From: Absidia repens
Lineage: Eukaryota; Mucoromycota; Mucoromycetes; Mucorales; Cunninghamellaceae
Length of the DNA: 64,000 nt
Reading direction: 5' to 3'
Assembly (NCBI GenBank): GCA_002105175.1
Contig: MCGE01000020.1
Coordinates: 434,001 to 498,000, forward strand
Part shown: piece by piece, positions 11,388 to 23,469 of the stretch
Numbering within the stretch: position 1 is the stretch's first letter
How the letters are laid out: every line of letters starts with the position of its first letter
The notes under the pieces: model-generated
Seen by the model: only the letters and a program-made list of their open reading frames with translations
What the model was told of the DNA's origin: nothing
Database searches by the model: none
Program-made: the position numbers and the translations under genes

Positions 11388-12440
11388 TTCAAATCCCGAC
11401 CACGTGGATTTTTATTTTCCCACTACCTCAATTTTTTTTCTTTCCCCTCTTTCTTCTCATTTTCTTTTTTCCTTTCTCCATCATTCAGCTCCTATGGTGT
11501 TATATTGAACTTAGAATAGTGCCAGGACTAGTTTAGAAGCGTTTTCAGCTCAGGGATTACAAGATGCATGGGGAAACCCTTTCATTTTGGATCTAGGATT
11601 TGGAACCACCAGTAGTTGGCTTTTTCAAGTCATCACTAGCTTAGTTTAGTGTTAGTTTATCCATAGTTTGTAAATATATCTAAATAAAATGTGTCTCTTT
11701 TTACTTACTTTAATGAAAATTTCCCATTGGTTTTTTTCATGTGTTGTGCACTAGATCCCTTTTTTATTAACCATCACAATTTTTGACCAGCGTTGATCGT
11801 TGTTGTACTGTACTTCAATAAAAGCGTCTCTAGATTCATTCCCATGCCTTATACAATATATTATACCTCAATTTACAGTTGTTCTTTTGGATTAATGTTG
11901 ACGATTATTCAAATCTAAAAGTAGTCCCCCTCATGCTTCCTCCAATAGATCATTCCATGAGATCCCTTGTCACCATGAACCCCTCTGCTTTAGTGTTAGA
12001 ATCTACCAATATGCTTCAATAAAATATGTTCTTTTTAATATTCACACTCTGACCCAACAAAATAATGAACAGTCCTGTCCTTTAGTTGTCCTTCAAAACA
12101 TTTACTTTCTAGTTCACGCACTATGACTACTTTTCCCCTAAAGATCCAGAAACTAGGTAGTCTTAGATCAGTCACTATTAAAGATGACCATATTTCTGTT
12201 CGACCAATCATATAAATGAATCTAGTTTGTACAGTACAGTACTGTATTGTTTTTCACTACTTTCTAGACTAACCCATGACTACTTGTCCCTCACCCGCTC
12301 ACCCCCCCCCGATTCCCAGTGACTTGACGGCATATCCTATGTCGTTTAATATGAGACGTGGACCTGTTCCCGCTCTACCATTCATATTTCTCAACCTAGG
12401 ACGTGCTTCCAGGGTAACATCTGCCAGACAAGGTATAGTA
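11388..12440 (+). repeat. Dispersed ~1 kb non-coding repeat, copy B
   Basis: Head TTCAAATCCCGACCACGTGG at 11388, pyrimidine tract, then the core at about 11500-11670 with CAGGACTAGTTTAGAAGC, GGGATTACAAGATGCATGGG and ACCCTTTCATTTTGGATCTA. It continues with CTAAATAAAATGTGTC, CTTCAATAAAATATG and TCTAGTTCACGCACTATGAC. The tail TCAACCTAGGACGTGCTTCC matches copy A (TCAACCTAGATCGTGTCGCC). Same orientation as copies A, C, D and E. No coding capacity. Confidence 0.85.
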
Positions 12441-12888
12441 AGCCCAAAATGGAAGTCAGTTGAACCTCAAGGGTGCTGCTAATTATGATGCAAAATGACA
12501 AGGAGCTATCTTAATTCATCAAAAATCACACTTCAACAATCTCCACATGACACCCAGTACGCTAGTGTTTTTTAAAAAGTATGAGATTAAATATAAAAAA
12601 ACGCAACGCTCAAAACGTTGTTTATTTTTACGCTGTTGCTAGACAGCACCATATCCAGTATCAACGTATACACAAACACTAGTTTTCAGGTATGAAATCA
12701 TCATCTACTCGCTATATAAACCAACGTCCTCACAATCCACTTGTCACAAAAAGCAAATCATACTGACAATAAGCACAATAGTGTAAGTTAAAAAAAAAAA
12801 GTCAAAGCGTGTTTATTAAAAAGCCTATAATCAGGTAAATACAATATCACTAAATAAAACTAAAAGCTAAAGCGAGCTATCCTCCGCA
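12441..12888. other. 3' flank of the HACD-like gene, no other gene seen
   Basis: AT-rich, with an A11 run at 12789. No supported gene. Confidence 0.4.
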
Positions 12889-13837
12889 TCATTTGTTTTT
12901 TTCCAGGAATTGTCGTTGGATATACTTTCTTCGTTCGATCAATTTGTTTTGGAACAAAGCAGGGAATCCTACATACAACATAACAAAGACAAGGAAGGGA
13001 AGGTTAGTTCTATATCGCATGGAATCACCATCACCTCCTTCGTCTCAGTACTTTTCCTGAGATAACCCGCTTTTCCTCCCCCCCCCTTCTCCTCTCTTCC
13101 ATCCTCTTTGTTAAGTACCTGGTATATAGGCAAAAGCACCAAGGATCATGACAAGAGAATAGGTCTTGTTCCATTCTTTGGCAAGGGGCATGGCAAGGTA
13201 AGCCATCAAGACTTCCAAGACAACACTGATGGGGGACAAGAATCGGAACCAAGAGTAACGGGCATTGATGAGTGTGGGGCTAATGTCTTTGGGATTGGTG
13301 AACCAAGCTTGGGAGGCACCAAAGGCGTAGGCAATGAGGTTGTTGACGGACCATACCACAAGCATACATGGATAGAAGATTTTAAGAGTTTGCACGGCTG
13401 GGAAAGGAGCGGCAATACCAAACATGACAAAAAACCGGATGAGCGACTGGAGACATGCTAACCGATCCACGGCAAACGACATGAAGAGATCCAGAAGCGT
13501 ACTATAGATCACCACCCCATACACAATGTTTTGAAGCCCGGTTGGTAACCCTTGCCAGTGGCCTTCATCCATCACAATCCATTGAAGAAGCACGATCAAT
13601 CCCACCGCTAACCACCCCTCACAGCCGATCCCATAAGCCACGACATGGGCTCGTCGTTGTAAAGTGCGTGCTGCTGGTGTCGATGGCGTTGCTGTTGCTA
13701 ATGAAACAAAAATACACACACACACAAAAAAAAAAAAAAGTGAATAACAATGTCCCCATTGTCTAAAGAGTTTTTTCTTTTGGTTGGTACCGTCTATATT
13801 GTCTAAATAATATACCTGGTTGGTTTGGCTGTGTCAT
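12889..13837 (-). CDS. PTPLA/HACD-family (3-hydroxyacyl-CoA dehydratase-like) membrane protein with altered active site
   Basis: Three exons (13816-13837, 13119-13697, 12889-12968; 681 nt, 226 residues). The product is multi-pass and hydrophobic with a short basic tail (ERRKYIQRQFLEKNK), consistent with an ER protein. A stretch at roughly residues 150-166, ARYSWFRFLSPISVVLE, aligns column by column with the HACD signature RYxxFxxLYPxGxxxE. The Glu is kept, but the catalytic Tyr is Ser and the Gly is Ser. CMLVVWSVNNLIAYAFG corresponds to the preceding helix of the family. In active enzymes this protein performs the third step of very-long-chain fatty acid elongation. Whether this copy is active is doubtful. 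An in-frame upstream ATG at 13984 would add a Phe-rich segment; I judge it 5' UTR. The family call is moderately sure. Confidence 0.65.
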
Positions 13838-14665
13838 CAGAAGAATAAGGTTTCTTTTATTGAGAAAAAGAAAGACAAGAAAGCTTAAAAAAATAAAAAG
13901 GAAAAAGAGGGTATAAAAAGGAAATGGAGGGTGCGGTGCTTTAAATAGTTGCGCACTTTGTCGACGTTGATTGATCGAACTCATCCCCTCATCTTTTTGG
14001 CCAATGAAAAGGAGACATTTGATGTTCTATATTTTAGCACAGTTCAGTTCAGTCATCATGTGCATAGCTATCGAAGTAGAAAAAAAACAAAACAAAAATA
14101 GTTGTCTATCGAAATATCTCGTGCCATCATGCCACAATCATACACCAACTGGTGGATGCTTTTTCCCTTTTATAAAAATAGGTAGACTATCTATCACACC
14201 ATTCTCTCGCTCATATATATATATACATATATATACAAAATAAAGCCGTCATTGGAAGAAGAGATGTATGATTGATTTGTTTCATTCTTTTGCCTTTTAT
14301 TCACCCGTATGATCTTTTCTATATTCTATATAAATAATATATAATGATAAAACCAATGAGAGAGAGAGAGACCCGGTTTATACTAAAGATGAACCTGGTC
14401 ATCTCGTCTCGTGAGTTCCGAGACTCCATTTTTCAGGTACCTTCCAATCTTTTTTCTTTTTTCTGTAGCGGGATTTAAATGTTGGTAGGATCATGGGCAT
14501 AAAGCATCCCTAGGGCGATCCACTTTATTTCGTCTTTCTTTCTTTACTTCCCCTCTCCCGTTTTTTCTTTTTTTTTTAATTTCTTTATTTATTTTTATCA
14601 TAAATAGTATATACCCTCTTTTTTTTTTTTTTTTATTTGGATAACAATACATAGATTACCTGATA
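13838..14665. other. Shared upstream region of the divergent HACD-like and MFSD1-like genes
   Basis: About 0.8 kb between two divergently transcribed genes, so it should hold both promoters. It contains (TA)n at about 14214-14236, AG repeats at 14360 and T-rich tracts before 14640. No gene seen. Confidence 0.5.
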
Positions 14666-16736
14666 ATGAAGCGTCTCCCCTCCTCCACCACGGAAGCAAC
14701 ACCCTTGCTTGACCATGCTCCTTCAACGTCCTCCTCGGCATCCATTGCCGTCTCCTGTTGTGAAAATGGTAAACATGAAAATGACAAGCAGTGCTGTACC
14801 TCCCCGTCTGAACCTTTGGAAACCGTGGATTGTCATTTATCTGACCAATCTTGGAAATACAAAACCACTGCTTTACTGTGTGCTTTATTTTTGGCAGGTA
14901 AATATGAAAAGTAAAAAAAAAAAAAGACAACGTCAAACGATTGACTTTTTTTGTTGTTGTTGTTTTTTAGTGGGAAGTCACTTTGCAGCGCATACATTGG
15001 GGGCCATGAAAAACATTATCAAAGAAGTAAAAAAAAAAAAAATGACATTTTATGTAGAAAAAAAAAACAGGGCAAACAAACAATGAGACGGAGTGAGAGA
15101 GAGTGAAAAACGACAAACAATGTATTTATTTGTTTATCGACTTTTTTTGTGTGTGTGTGTGTGTGCAGGAATTTGGTATCAACAATTCTCAATATGGGGT
15201 GTTACAATCCACTGTGGCGATTGTAAATACGATCTTACCTGTGTTTGGTGGCGTTTTCATTGATGTTTTTGGTACTGTACCTGGATCGGTGTGTGCCACG
15301 CTTCTGATCACATCAGGCAATGTCCTGGTCGCAATGTCAACCCATACCGCAAATTGGTATATCATGATTGTGGGTCGTATTTTATATGGTGTGGGCAGTG
15401 GGAGTGTGGTCATTGTACAAGAAACCATCCTCAGTCAATGGTTCCGTGGTCGTAGTTTGGCCGGTGTCGTGGCGTTGATGTTGACAGTCAGTCGCTTGGC
15501 TTCCTTTTTGGCACAGGCCACTGTGGTGCCCATAGCAAATCGATCGGGATGGTATGGTTATGGTTTTTGGGTAAAAAAAAAAAAAACATTTTTTTTTTTT
15601 TTTTTTGAATAGCATCACCACTTCCTACAGTTTTTGATCCTCATACTTTTTTTTTATAATAGTTTTCAGCCTTGCTATGTGCCTTTTCGATGGTGATCAA
15701 TCTTATTTACATTTTTCTTTTGCGGAAAATCTCGGTGGTGGATAATGTCGATCAATGCAAAAAGATTCAGGTCCTCAGGCAAAAAAAGACATTTCATTGG
15801 TCCAAGCTCATGTACCTGCCTCATGCGTATTGGCTCATTGTTTCAATGGAGTTCCTTCTAGGTGGTGGTTGGGGATGCTTTTTACACATCAATAGGTATA
15901 TATATAGATAGCTATTATTTACTTGAAAAAGGGCGAGCCTAACACTTTGTTTATAGTGAATTGGTGAAGTATCGTTTTGGTTATGACAACGAACACGCTT
16001 CTGCTATCGCAAGTGTCGCTCAATTGTTGCCTGTCTTTTTTATGCCTTTGCTCGGTGTTCTTGTTGACAGATATGGAAAGAGGACGGTGATGAGTAAGTT
16101 GATAGCTCTTTGTTTTATATATATAAGGGAAGAAAAAAAAAATAACAAGACTAACCTCTATTTTCTATTTATTTATTTATTTATTTTATTTGTACAAAAG
16201 TGATTGGCAGCGGAATCACTTTTACCTTGGCTATTTATTTACTGGACTTTACGCATATTCATCCTTTACTGGGCATGCTTATTTTTAGCCTGAGTCTTTC
16301 GCTAGGACCTATTGCATTGGTTTCCTCAGTGGCTATTATTCTTCCTATGTCATTTCTCAGTAGTGGCTTGGGTCTCATCAAGTCGGCCACCAACATTGGT
16401 GCGTCTCTCTTTGACATTGTGGCAGGCTGGCTGCAGGATCAAGAGGCTGACAAGGGATACAATGGTGTGATGCTCTTTTTTATGCTCATCGGCACGCTCG
16501 CCACCGTGGCTGGTGTGGTACTCTGGACCTTGGATAGCATTTTGTACGGACATCTCATCGATCAAGGACGGCAACGACGACGTGGAAAAATGGATATGGA
16601 GACGACCAATTATAAGAAGAAACAGGATGCTATGGCTGACCATCCTCTGAAAATGAATTACGTGTATGGCGCCATTCTATTTGGACTCATGGCTACTAGC
16701 TGGGGTTTGTTTCTTCGATTTATTATTTCCAATTAG
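14666..16736 (+). CDS. Major facilitator superfamily transporter, MFSD1-like (lysosome/vacuole type)
   Basis: Six exons (14666-14897, 14971-15026, 15169-15570, 15663-15895, 15957-16093, 16201-16736; 1,596 nt, 531 residues). Twelve membrane segments are expected. MFS features include GGVFIDVFGTVPGSV (A-like motif after TM2), GRILYGVGSGSVVIVQE, WFRGRSLAGVVALML and LLGVLVDRYGKRTVM between the halves. The order and wording fit the MFSD1 group, whose animal member exports dipeptides from lysosomes. The cytosolic N-terminus holds EATPLLDH, an acidic dileucine (ExxxLL) sorting signal. A basic tail (GRQRRRGKMDMETTNYKKK) lies between the last two hydrophobic segments. The substrate is inferred from the family only. 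Exon 2 is only 56 nt. Confidence 0.85.
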
Positions 16737-16900
16737 CTCTTTTGTTTTATTTGATACCAGCCTTTTTTTTTTTTTAATATACATATATACAATAAATTCT
16801 CTGGCTACCATTGGAGCTTTTGAAAAATCATCAATTTATTGGGTATCAGGCGCTGTTGTAGATGTGTGGGCGAAAAAAAAAGAAAGTTGCTCGTGTCTTT
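16737..16900. other. 3' flank of the MFSD1-like gene
   Basis: Contains a plausible poly(A) signal (AATAAA near 16791) after a T-rich tract. Confidence 0.5.
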
Positions 16901-17972
16901 CATACTCCGCCCACATGAATTTCTATTTCTATTCAACTTTTTCTCTTTTCTTCCTTTTGCCCTATAAAAAAAAAAAAAAATCTTTTCTTCCTTTTTGCAG
17001 GACTTCATCATGAATGGAATCGTGAACGACGCCATGGTCAACTTGGATTAAGAGCATTTTGAAAATGCGATACAAACATATATGGGGGGCACTCTTTCAT
17101 TTTGAATTCGTGATTCTGGGGACTCCTCTTTTGACGAACTAATATTTGTTTATACGACCTTCGGAAGCATGTACATTCCTGTAAGGCTTTTTAAAAAAAA
17201 AAAGATAAGTCATTGCAACAGGTATCGATTGATAGTTCAACTCATTCTTTGATAATTCAGAAATAGAGACTTATTATGACAATTGATTCCGCAAATGGGG
17301 AACAAAAACGCCAGACCATACACATACGCGACTCAAACAATGCAATACCCACAATGTTCAACAACGCGTGAAGCGTTCGCAGCTGGTTAAAAAAAAAAAA
17401 AAAAGGTATTCTAGGCATTTTGTTCTTCTTCCATTGAACTAGTCAAACTAATATCCTATTTTTTTTTTCTTCATCGTAGCAAATAGCGGACGACAATGAT
17501 TCATATCAGTGGGGGCGGTGGATTTATGAGAATTGACAAGTGCGCGACGAGAACCGATCCAAACCAAGTTTGCTTCCGTTGTCAATCCACTCATCATCAA
17601 CCTATTTTTGTGTACATGAGTCTCATAGCTTACATTCCTAGATTATCTGACCTTTGAAACCAACCAAGCTTGACTAGTTTAGCGTATTAGTGATAGTGCC
17701 TGTATAGATTGTCTTTGATATTTATATTTTATTCTATTGAAATAATAAAAGAACCCCATTTTTGCTATCCTATTGAAGACATGATTTTCTTTTTGTGTAC
17801 ATGAATCTAAAAATTCGCCTTGCAGACTCCGGACCTTTGAGACCAACCAGGATGGAATAGTTTACCTTATAATGTAGCTTAGAATGAGTGGTAATATATA
17901 TTGATTGTCGTCGATCTGTATTTGAAATAATAATAATAAAACATTTTTGCTATTAATACTGAAGACATGAAT
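16901..17972 (+). repeat. Dispersed ~1 kb non-coding repeat, diverged copy E
   Basis: Head CATACTCCGCCCACATGAAT at 16901, pyrimidine tract, then a core with GCGATACAAACATATATGG and CTCTTTCATTTTGAATTCG, aligned with GATTACAAGATGCATGG / CCTTTCATTTTGGATTC of the other copies. It diverges most in the core but keeps the head, the spacing and the total length of about 1.07 kb. The 3' part contains a direct duplication described separately. Confidence 0.65.
17605..17972 (+). repeat. Imperfect tandem duplication, two units of about 185 bp
   Basis: Unit 1 (about 17605-17789) and unit 2 (about 17790-17972) share TTTTTGTGTACATGA(G/A)TCT, GACCTTTGA(A/G)ACCAACCA, a TATTGAAATAATAAAA-like word and TTTTGCTAT...TGAAGACATGA. 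Identity is partial but colinear through the whole unit. Confidence 0.75.
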
Positions 17973-18233
17973 TTTTGTGTATGATATGATCATGGAGGAT
18001 TTGTTTTTATTATTTCTTCAGAATAAGGGGAGGAGGGGAAAATCAAATAGCAAAATGAAATCAAAAGGCAAAGGGGAGGGTAAAAAAAACAACAACAACG
18101 ACAATGAATAGATATTACAAGAAGAGGGGATGAGTATTGTCTAATAAAATAAGTATATAAAAGTATAAATGTAGCATGCAGGGAACAAAAAGAAAGAGAG
18201 GGGAGGGAGGAGGGCGAGGATACTAAACAAAAT
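17973..18233. other. 3' flank of the acetate transporter gene
   Basis: Purine-rich DNA with no gene; probably includes the 3' UTR of the minus-strand gene ending at 18234. Confidence 0.4.
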
Positions 18234-18719
18234 CTAGTTCAAGCGACCAGTAGGAAGTTGGAAAAACGAGGATTCATGTGTAAGCAAACCACTGAGAGCA
18301 TTGTACCAAGCGATCAAGGCAGTAATGACACCAAATGCACCGCCGGCGATCAAGGTGGTTTCGCTATTGTTGAACTTAGACGCAGCCAGGAGCACAAATG
18401 TGATGAAGAGGAAGAAGAACATACTGGCAAGACCAATAGATGAACGATGAGACGCGATCAGTAAGAGTGCTGTCATGATGGCCCATGATAACAAATAAAT
18501 CCCAAGCGACTGATCCAATACCGCCGTATCTTTTCCATAGCCTTCCAAAATACCAAACCCGGGTACAAAGATGGTTGCATAAGAAAGCCAGAAGCCTGAA
18601 AAAAAAATATTGATGTTAGTTTACAACAGCGTGCATTCTTCTTTCTTTCTTCTTTTCCTTCTTACCACCATAACTGGAAAAGGCAGTAGCACCAAAAGTA
18701 TTACCAGTCTATCAGTGAA

Positions 18720-18754
<35 letters not shown>

Positions 18755-19254
18755 GGTGTTTTTTTAATCTATATCGATCACATTTTCTAATCGGTTTGAT
18801 CGATCAACTTACCCTGAATTCCCACATACCAGCCAATAACTATCAAGAAAATGATTTATTTCTGTGAGTGCTCTATTCTTCTACCAAGGTATATGCACTA
18901 TCTTTTTTGCTTACCTGAACAAGTCCACCATAGAAAAAACCAATACCAACAACGACGTTACTTGGACCAGAAGCTGAGAGACCAGCACCAGCGTTATGAA
19001 GAGATAAGACAAACGTGGTGAGAGCAAATGAGCTTAAGCCTAAAGTCAATAAAAAAAATATTCAATACCAAAAGACAAAGGCAGCAAAGACAGATAGGTA
19101 GAGAGAACTTACCCAAAGGACCAGGATTGGCAATGGTTGGAGCGGCAATGACAGGTGGGGGTGGATATGCCAGGGCAGGATGGGGGACGAATTTGTTTTC
19201 AACATCTTCACTAAGTTGTTGTTGTGGTTCTTGTTGTTGCGTAGTAGTAGACAT
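18234..19254 (-). CDS. GPR1/FUN34/YaaH (AceTr) family acetate transporter
   Basis: Plasma-membrane acetate/succinate channel or transporter related to yeast Ady2/Ato. Five exons (19113-19254, 18915-19039, 18813-18839, 18666-18708, 18234-18595; 699 nt, 232 residues). The family signature NPGPLGLSSFALTTFVLSLH opens the first helix, with GIGFFYGGLVQLLAGMWEF and TGNTFGATAFSSYGGFWLS following. Six helices in all. The N-terminal 45 residues are Gln/Pro-rich and cytosolic. One exon is only 27 nt (18813-18839, encoding LLAGMWEFR), and the next is 43 nt. An in-frame extension to 19434 adds a Phe-rich segment and is probably leader. Paralogue-level substrate preference cannot be told. Confidence 0.93.
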
Positions 19255-19976
19255 AAGGTTTTCTTTGACAGGTGGAAAGAGATGACTAAAGAGAAAGAGA
19301 GGGAAGTTCCGGAATAAAAGTGGGAAGATAAAGAAAAAAAAAAACCTTTCCTTTCCTCTTTTTGGGCAAAAGGGAAACCTGAGAAATGGCACCACCATGA
19401 AATTCAATTCCCGATTGTTGGTCAGTGGATCCACCAGAACAGGACCTCTTGGAATGAACCCTGATGTCGGGGATACGAATTAACTAATAATGAACGATGA
19501 CAAGGGAGGGAAGGGGCTAATCTTTTGTCTTTGAAAGGAGAAACATTTTGACTTTTTTCTTTTTGCAGAAAATAGTAGGAGAGATCATTATTTCTGGTGG
19601 GATCTTCACTTTATTTCTGCTTTAAAATTAATTGACAACCTTCCCCTTTTAGAGCCTTAAACACAAAACAGTATTGCTAACCAATGCACAATGTGTCAAC
19701 TTATCCTATAGCATACCGTTGCAATATTCATAAACTCCTCCCCATATACCACCACTACCACAATCAAAAACATAAAATAAAAAAAAAAAAATCCACAGAA
19801 ACAATTGAATAAAATAGGCTTTTTATTATATATATTTATATATATATGTATCAAAAAAGGAAAAAAAAGATTGTATATATATCTACAAGGATAAGGAATA
19901 TGATGGGAAAAAAGGGGGATAAAGCAAATACGAATAACTAACTAGAGAGGAGGAGAAAAAAGTGCCACTGATCAAA
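19255..19976. other. Promoter region of the acetate transporter and 3' flank of the glycosyltransferase
   Basis: About 0.7 kb, AT-rich, with (TA)n at 19828-19850. No gene seen. Confidence 0.45.
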
Positions 19977-21702
19977 CTACCAACACAACCCACCACGGAA
20001 TTCCAGACATTCTAGACCCATCGTCCAAGTATCAACATGTTGCAAGGCCCATTTATTTTCTTCGTTGATATACGTCTTTTCCTTTCGTTCGATTTCACCC
20101 ATGTTGATGCCAGTATTGTCGGTATGTTGACCCTTGCGAGCTTCCCAAATGTTTTGATGATGCTGATGACAGGCGAAAGACTTGCCACTATAAACCACAG
20201 GGATTTCAAACGTCCATGCTGCCGTGCAAATAAATTCTATATCCATCCTATAGTCATAAAAAAAAGAAGACGTCGGTCAGTCAGTCATTCCATTCGCCCC
20301 CCGTAGCGCTAGTCCTTTCTTACCAGGCAATGCCACCAGCTTCACGATAACCCCGAGGCACTTTCCAAGTATCACGATGAGCCATTGTGAAATCTCCAGC
20401 CTGATCCGCCACCCTCAAAATGAATTCAGGAGTTTCATGAACAGTCGTGACAGTGATTGGGTCCGGTAATTTGTAATGTCCCCAATCTTGATCCTCTAAG
20501 CGACATGCGTTGAGTAAAGTAGTATCATCAGCGAAGGGTGGTAAATCAACAATGGTGGCAGGGAAGTTTTCGTGGCTATTTGAAACAATACATATTGTTT
20601 GCATATTAGTATCATCTATAATCAGAATTTCCTGTGCTTTCGTTTTTCTTACATATTATGAGGATCTTGATATTGGAGATAAATCACATTCTTTTTAAAC
20701 ACCTTTGATCTAATAGCATTATAAAAGTTGTGCGACCAAATATCATCTAAGAAGTCAAACATACATGTGTTAGTCGACATGATCTTTTTTTTTTCACTCT
20801 GTGCAATTGTACCCTTGGGTCCATCTTACCTTGATTTGTACAAACAACGAATTCACCGCGAGCATACCGGATGCCAACATTTTTGCCTTCAAATTCATGC
20901 AAAGGAGATCCACCACGATTCGGTAAATGTTCATGGATTTTCTTTGGTACAGTAATAATGCGGTAAGTCAAATAATCGGATTGACGGAATCTCTAATATA
21001 ATTTTCAAAACGACAAAAAAAAAAAAAAAAAAAAAAGGAGGTTAGTAACAATGATATCATCATGTTGATGAGCCCCCCCCCTCCCTCTCCTTCCGCAATG
21101 ATTTACAAATGAATCCACCACTCTTCGTTTATCTTCAGGAGGATTCCATTCAACGATCAATAATTCGATTTTTTCTTTGGTGTTTTCGGCTAAAAGGAAT
21201 GCTGAATCAATAAAGTTTTGGAATCTGTGTTGTTGGCCACTAAAAAAATCCCAAGATATTTGTGGGTTAGTTTGGGATGTTTCGGAGTCGCCCCGCTCAC
21301 CGCACCGCCATCCCTCCCCACTCCCCGCTCTGTTTCTTACCCAGCATAATCATCCATACGAGTAACAATTACAATAGAAAGGTAATAGGACGGTTCCAAT
21401 CCAGGTTCCAAGCATTGTTCCCATTGTTCCTTGGTAGGTTTCAAAAGATCTCTAGTTGCTGTATTCTTGAGACACTTTGGTTGATCCTTCAAGCTGGTGA
21501 CTCTATTGTTGCCGGTGTAACTACTAGCACTATAGCTCAAAGCACCATCGTCGTCCGTAATAAGGTGATTATTGTTGTGGTTCGATGAATAGGATGAATC
21601 AGAAGAAACATAATATAAAAATAAAAGGGAAAGACAGGCGGTGATAGTCCCCATTAAGATAATGGTTCGTTTTGAAAAACCAAACTTCATCATGGTGATC
21701 AA
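19977..21702 (-). CDS. Type II membrane glycosyltransferase, GT-A (GT2-like) fold, putative
   Basis: Six exons (21341-21702, 21107-21239, 20830-20992, 20653-20746, 20324-20575, 19977-20247; 1,275 nt, 424 residues). A short basic cytosolic start and one signal anchor (TIILMGTITACLSLLFLYYV) are followed by a lumenal domain, the topology of Golgi enzymes. The catalytic region starts with YYLSIVIVTRMDDYAG, continues with KIELLIVEWNPPEDK, then GKNVGIRYARGEFVVCTNQD with the acidic DDIW that fits a metal-binding DxD-type motif. C-terminal conserved words include MAHRDTWKVPRGYREAGGIA and FACHQHHQNIWEARKGQ. The donor sugar and acceptor are unknown. Start codon could instead be the ATG at 21693 or 21690. 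Confidence 0.75.
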
Positions 21703-21897
21703 AAAAAAAAAAGTGATAGGAAAAGAAAGAAAGAGAGAAAGAAAGGAAAACTCCCTTCTTTTTTTTTTTATTGGACAACCGAAAAAAACAGAAGGTAAAC
21801 TTCTTCCTGTTCGATCTCTTGTTCCTCATTTTTATTTTATTTCATTCCCCGCAGTTGTCTTTTTGGACCCCCTCTCTCCCTAAAAAAAATTGGCTGG

Positions 21898-21929
<32 letters not shown>

Positions 21930-21940
21930 AACTTTATTTT
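21703..21940. other. Spacer between the glycosyltransferase start and the Sec14-like gene end
   Basis: A/T homopolymers (A21 at 21900) only; no gene. Confidence 0.5.
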
Positions 21941-22247
21941 TTAACTTGACACAACTTTAATGTAGTCTGGATTTGTCTTGGCTTCTAACATGATATCAGA
22001 ATTATAAACAGATGCTATTTTTTCATTGTCTTCAGTTTTGACTAAAAATGGGATTCTACCTTCGTTTACCGAAGGTACACATCCTCCTTGGAGATGTGAA
22101 CAGCTACAACTACCACCCAAGAATGTAGGCAATGATTCACTATCAATGTATTTCAGTAAGACGTCCTTGTAATCTTTTCCCAGGATTTGTACTTTATCCA
22201 ATGTCTAAATAGAGAAGAAACAAATGTGTTTCAATATATCATCTATT

Positions 22248-22281
<34 letters not shown>

Positions 22282-22730
22282 TTTACCTTTGGATCTAACC
22301 ATGGTCTAACTATTTTCCACATGACTAAGAAAGCGCTTGGTGCATTCACAACAAATAATCGACACAGCGTCTCTGGATAATAACTTTGAACATAGTCCGC
22401 CACTTGCTTCAGTTTGAATAATCCATTCATATGGAACTCTATAAATAGACCATCGTCATCAGAAATAGTAATAAGATCACTGCTATCTTTTTTTTTTTTT
22501 TTATTCTTACGCCAAAGACCCATGTGCGTACAGTCAAAGATAATGGTTTCTTTATGAATTGGTTTTCCTGCCTTTTCACTTGCTTCCACCATAATCACTC
22601 GGTTCAAAAATTCATTGCATGCTACTTGAAAATGCTTAATTTCTTCACCTGTCACATCGTTGCCAATTTCTTTTGCTTGATGGTATCCCTAGGGTAACGC
22701 AACCCGATTTAAGCACCGCCGCACAATGAA

Positions 22731-22764
<34 letters not shown>

Positions 22765-23469
22765 GTGCGGTCAATCAAGATTGGATGACCTTCCTTGTCA
22801 AACTTGTGAAAACAATCACCGCCCTATAAAACCCAAAATAAAAATATATAAGATCCATTCCACCTATTCAAAGTCAAATTCAAAAAAAAAAAAAATTGCG
22901 TTTACCAAATAATTCAAAATCCTGATCGCACTTTCGCTCAACTTTTTATTCGACTGGATATTGCCGTCCTCAATATATTTAAAGCCCCGTACACTGACCA
23001 AAAGTGGTAACCCATTTTTGGTGGTAGCCACTGGACAAAAATCCACTTTTTTTTCTTGTCGCCATATTAACGTTGATTCCAATTGATGTTTTGCGTGTTC
23101 CTAGTGATGATGATGATGATAAATAGGATATGTGAGTTGCATGTTTATTGGTTTTGATGGGCTGACACGTTTTTCTTACTTGATTCCAGGAATTGGCTTC
23201 GAGGAATTGAGCCAATTGCTTTGATACAGTATATAAAAATAGATTGACAAGTAAGTACAAATTGTTTATTTATGTGTTGTGTTTTTTTTTTGTTTTTTTT
23301 TTTATTTGTTTAGAATTTTTTTTTTTACTGTATAGGATAAATCATTGCCGAGACTGCCTAAGGATTCACGCAATATCTCGGCTTGTTGCTTTTTCTCCTC
23401 ATCAGAAAGTTCATGCTGTTCGTTTTTATGCTGATGATCTCCATGATGTGTAACAAATTCAAATACCAT
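21941..23469 (-). CDS. CRAL-TRIO (Sec14-like) lipid-transfer protein
   Basis: Six exons (23329-23469, 23180-23218, 22906-23100, 22764-22823, 22287-22688, 21941-22204; 1,101 nt, 366 residues). The acidic N-terminus is followed by a CRAL-TRIO-N segment (LAQFLEANSWNQ, LESTLIWRQE). The lipid-binding domain contains GGDCFHKFDKEGHPILIDRT, ETIIFDCTHMGL, LKQVADYVQSYYPETLCRLF and VVNAPSAFLVMWKIVRPWLD, the classical Sec14 core. LPTFLGGSCSC closes it. Such proteins exchange phosphatidylinositol or other lipids between membranes; the ligand is not readable here. A Lys run inserted near the middle of the fifth exon (around KNKKKKKDSS) is an unusual loop insertion. Confidence 0.9.

Noticed and set aside
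13838..13984. N-terminal extension of the HACD-like protein from ATG 13984
   Set aside because: Phe/Leu-rich translation of a T-rich leader; the ATG at 13837 gives a normal start.
19255..19434. N-terminal extension of the acetate transporter
   Set aside because: The added segment is a T-rich leader translation; the family starts near 19254.
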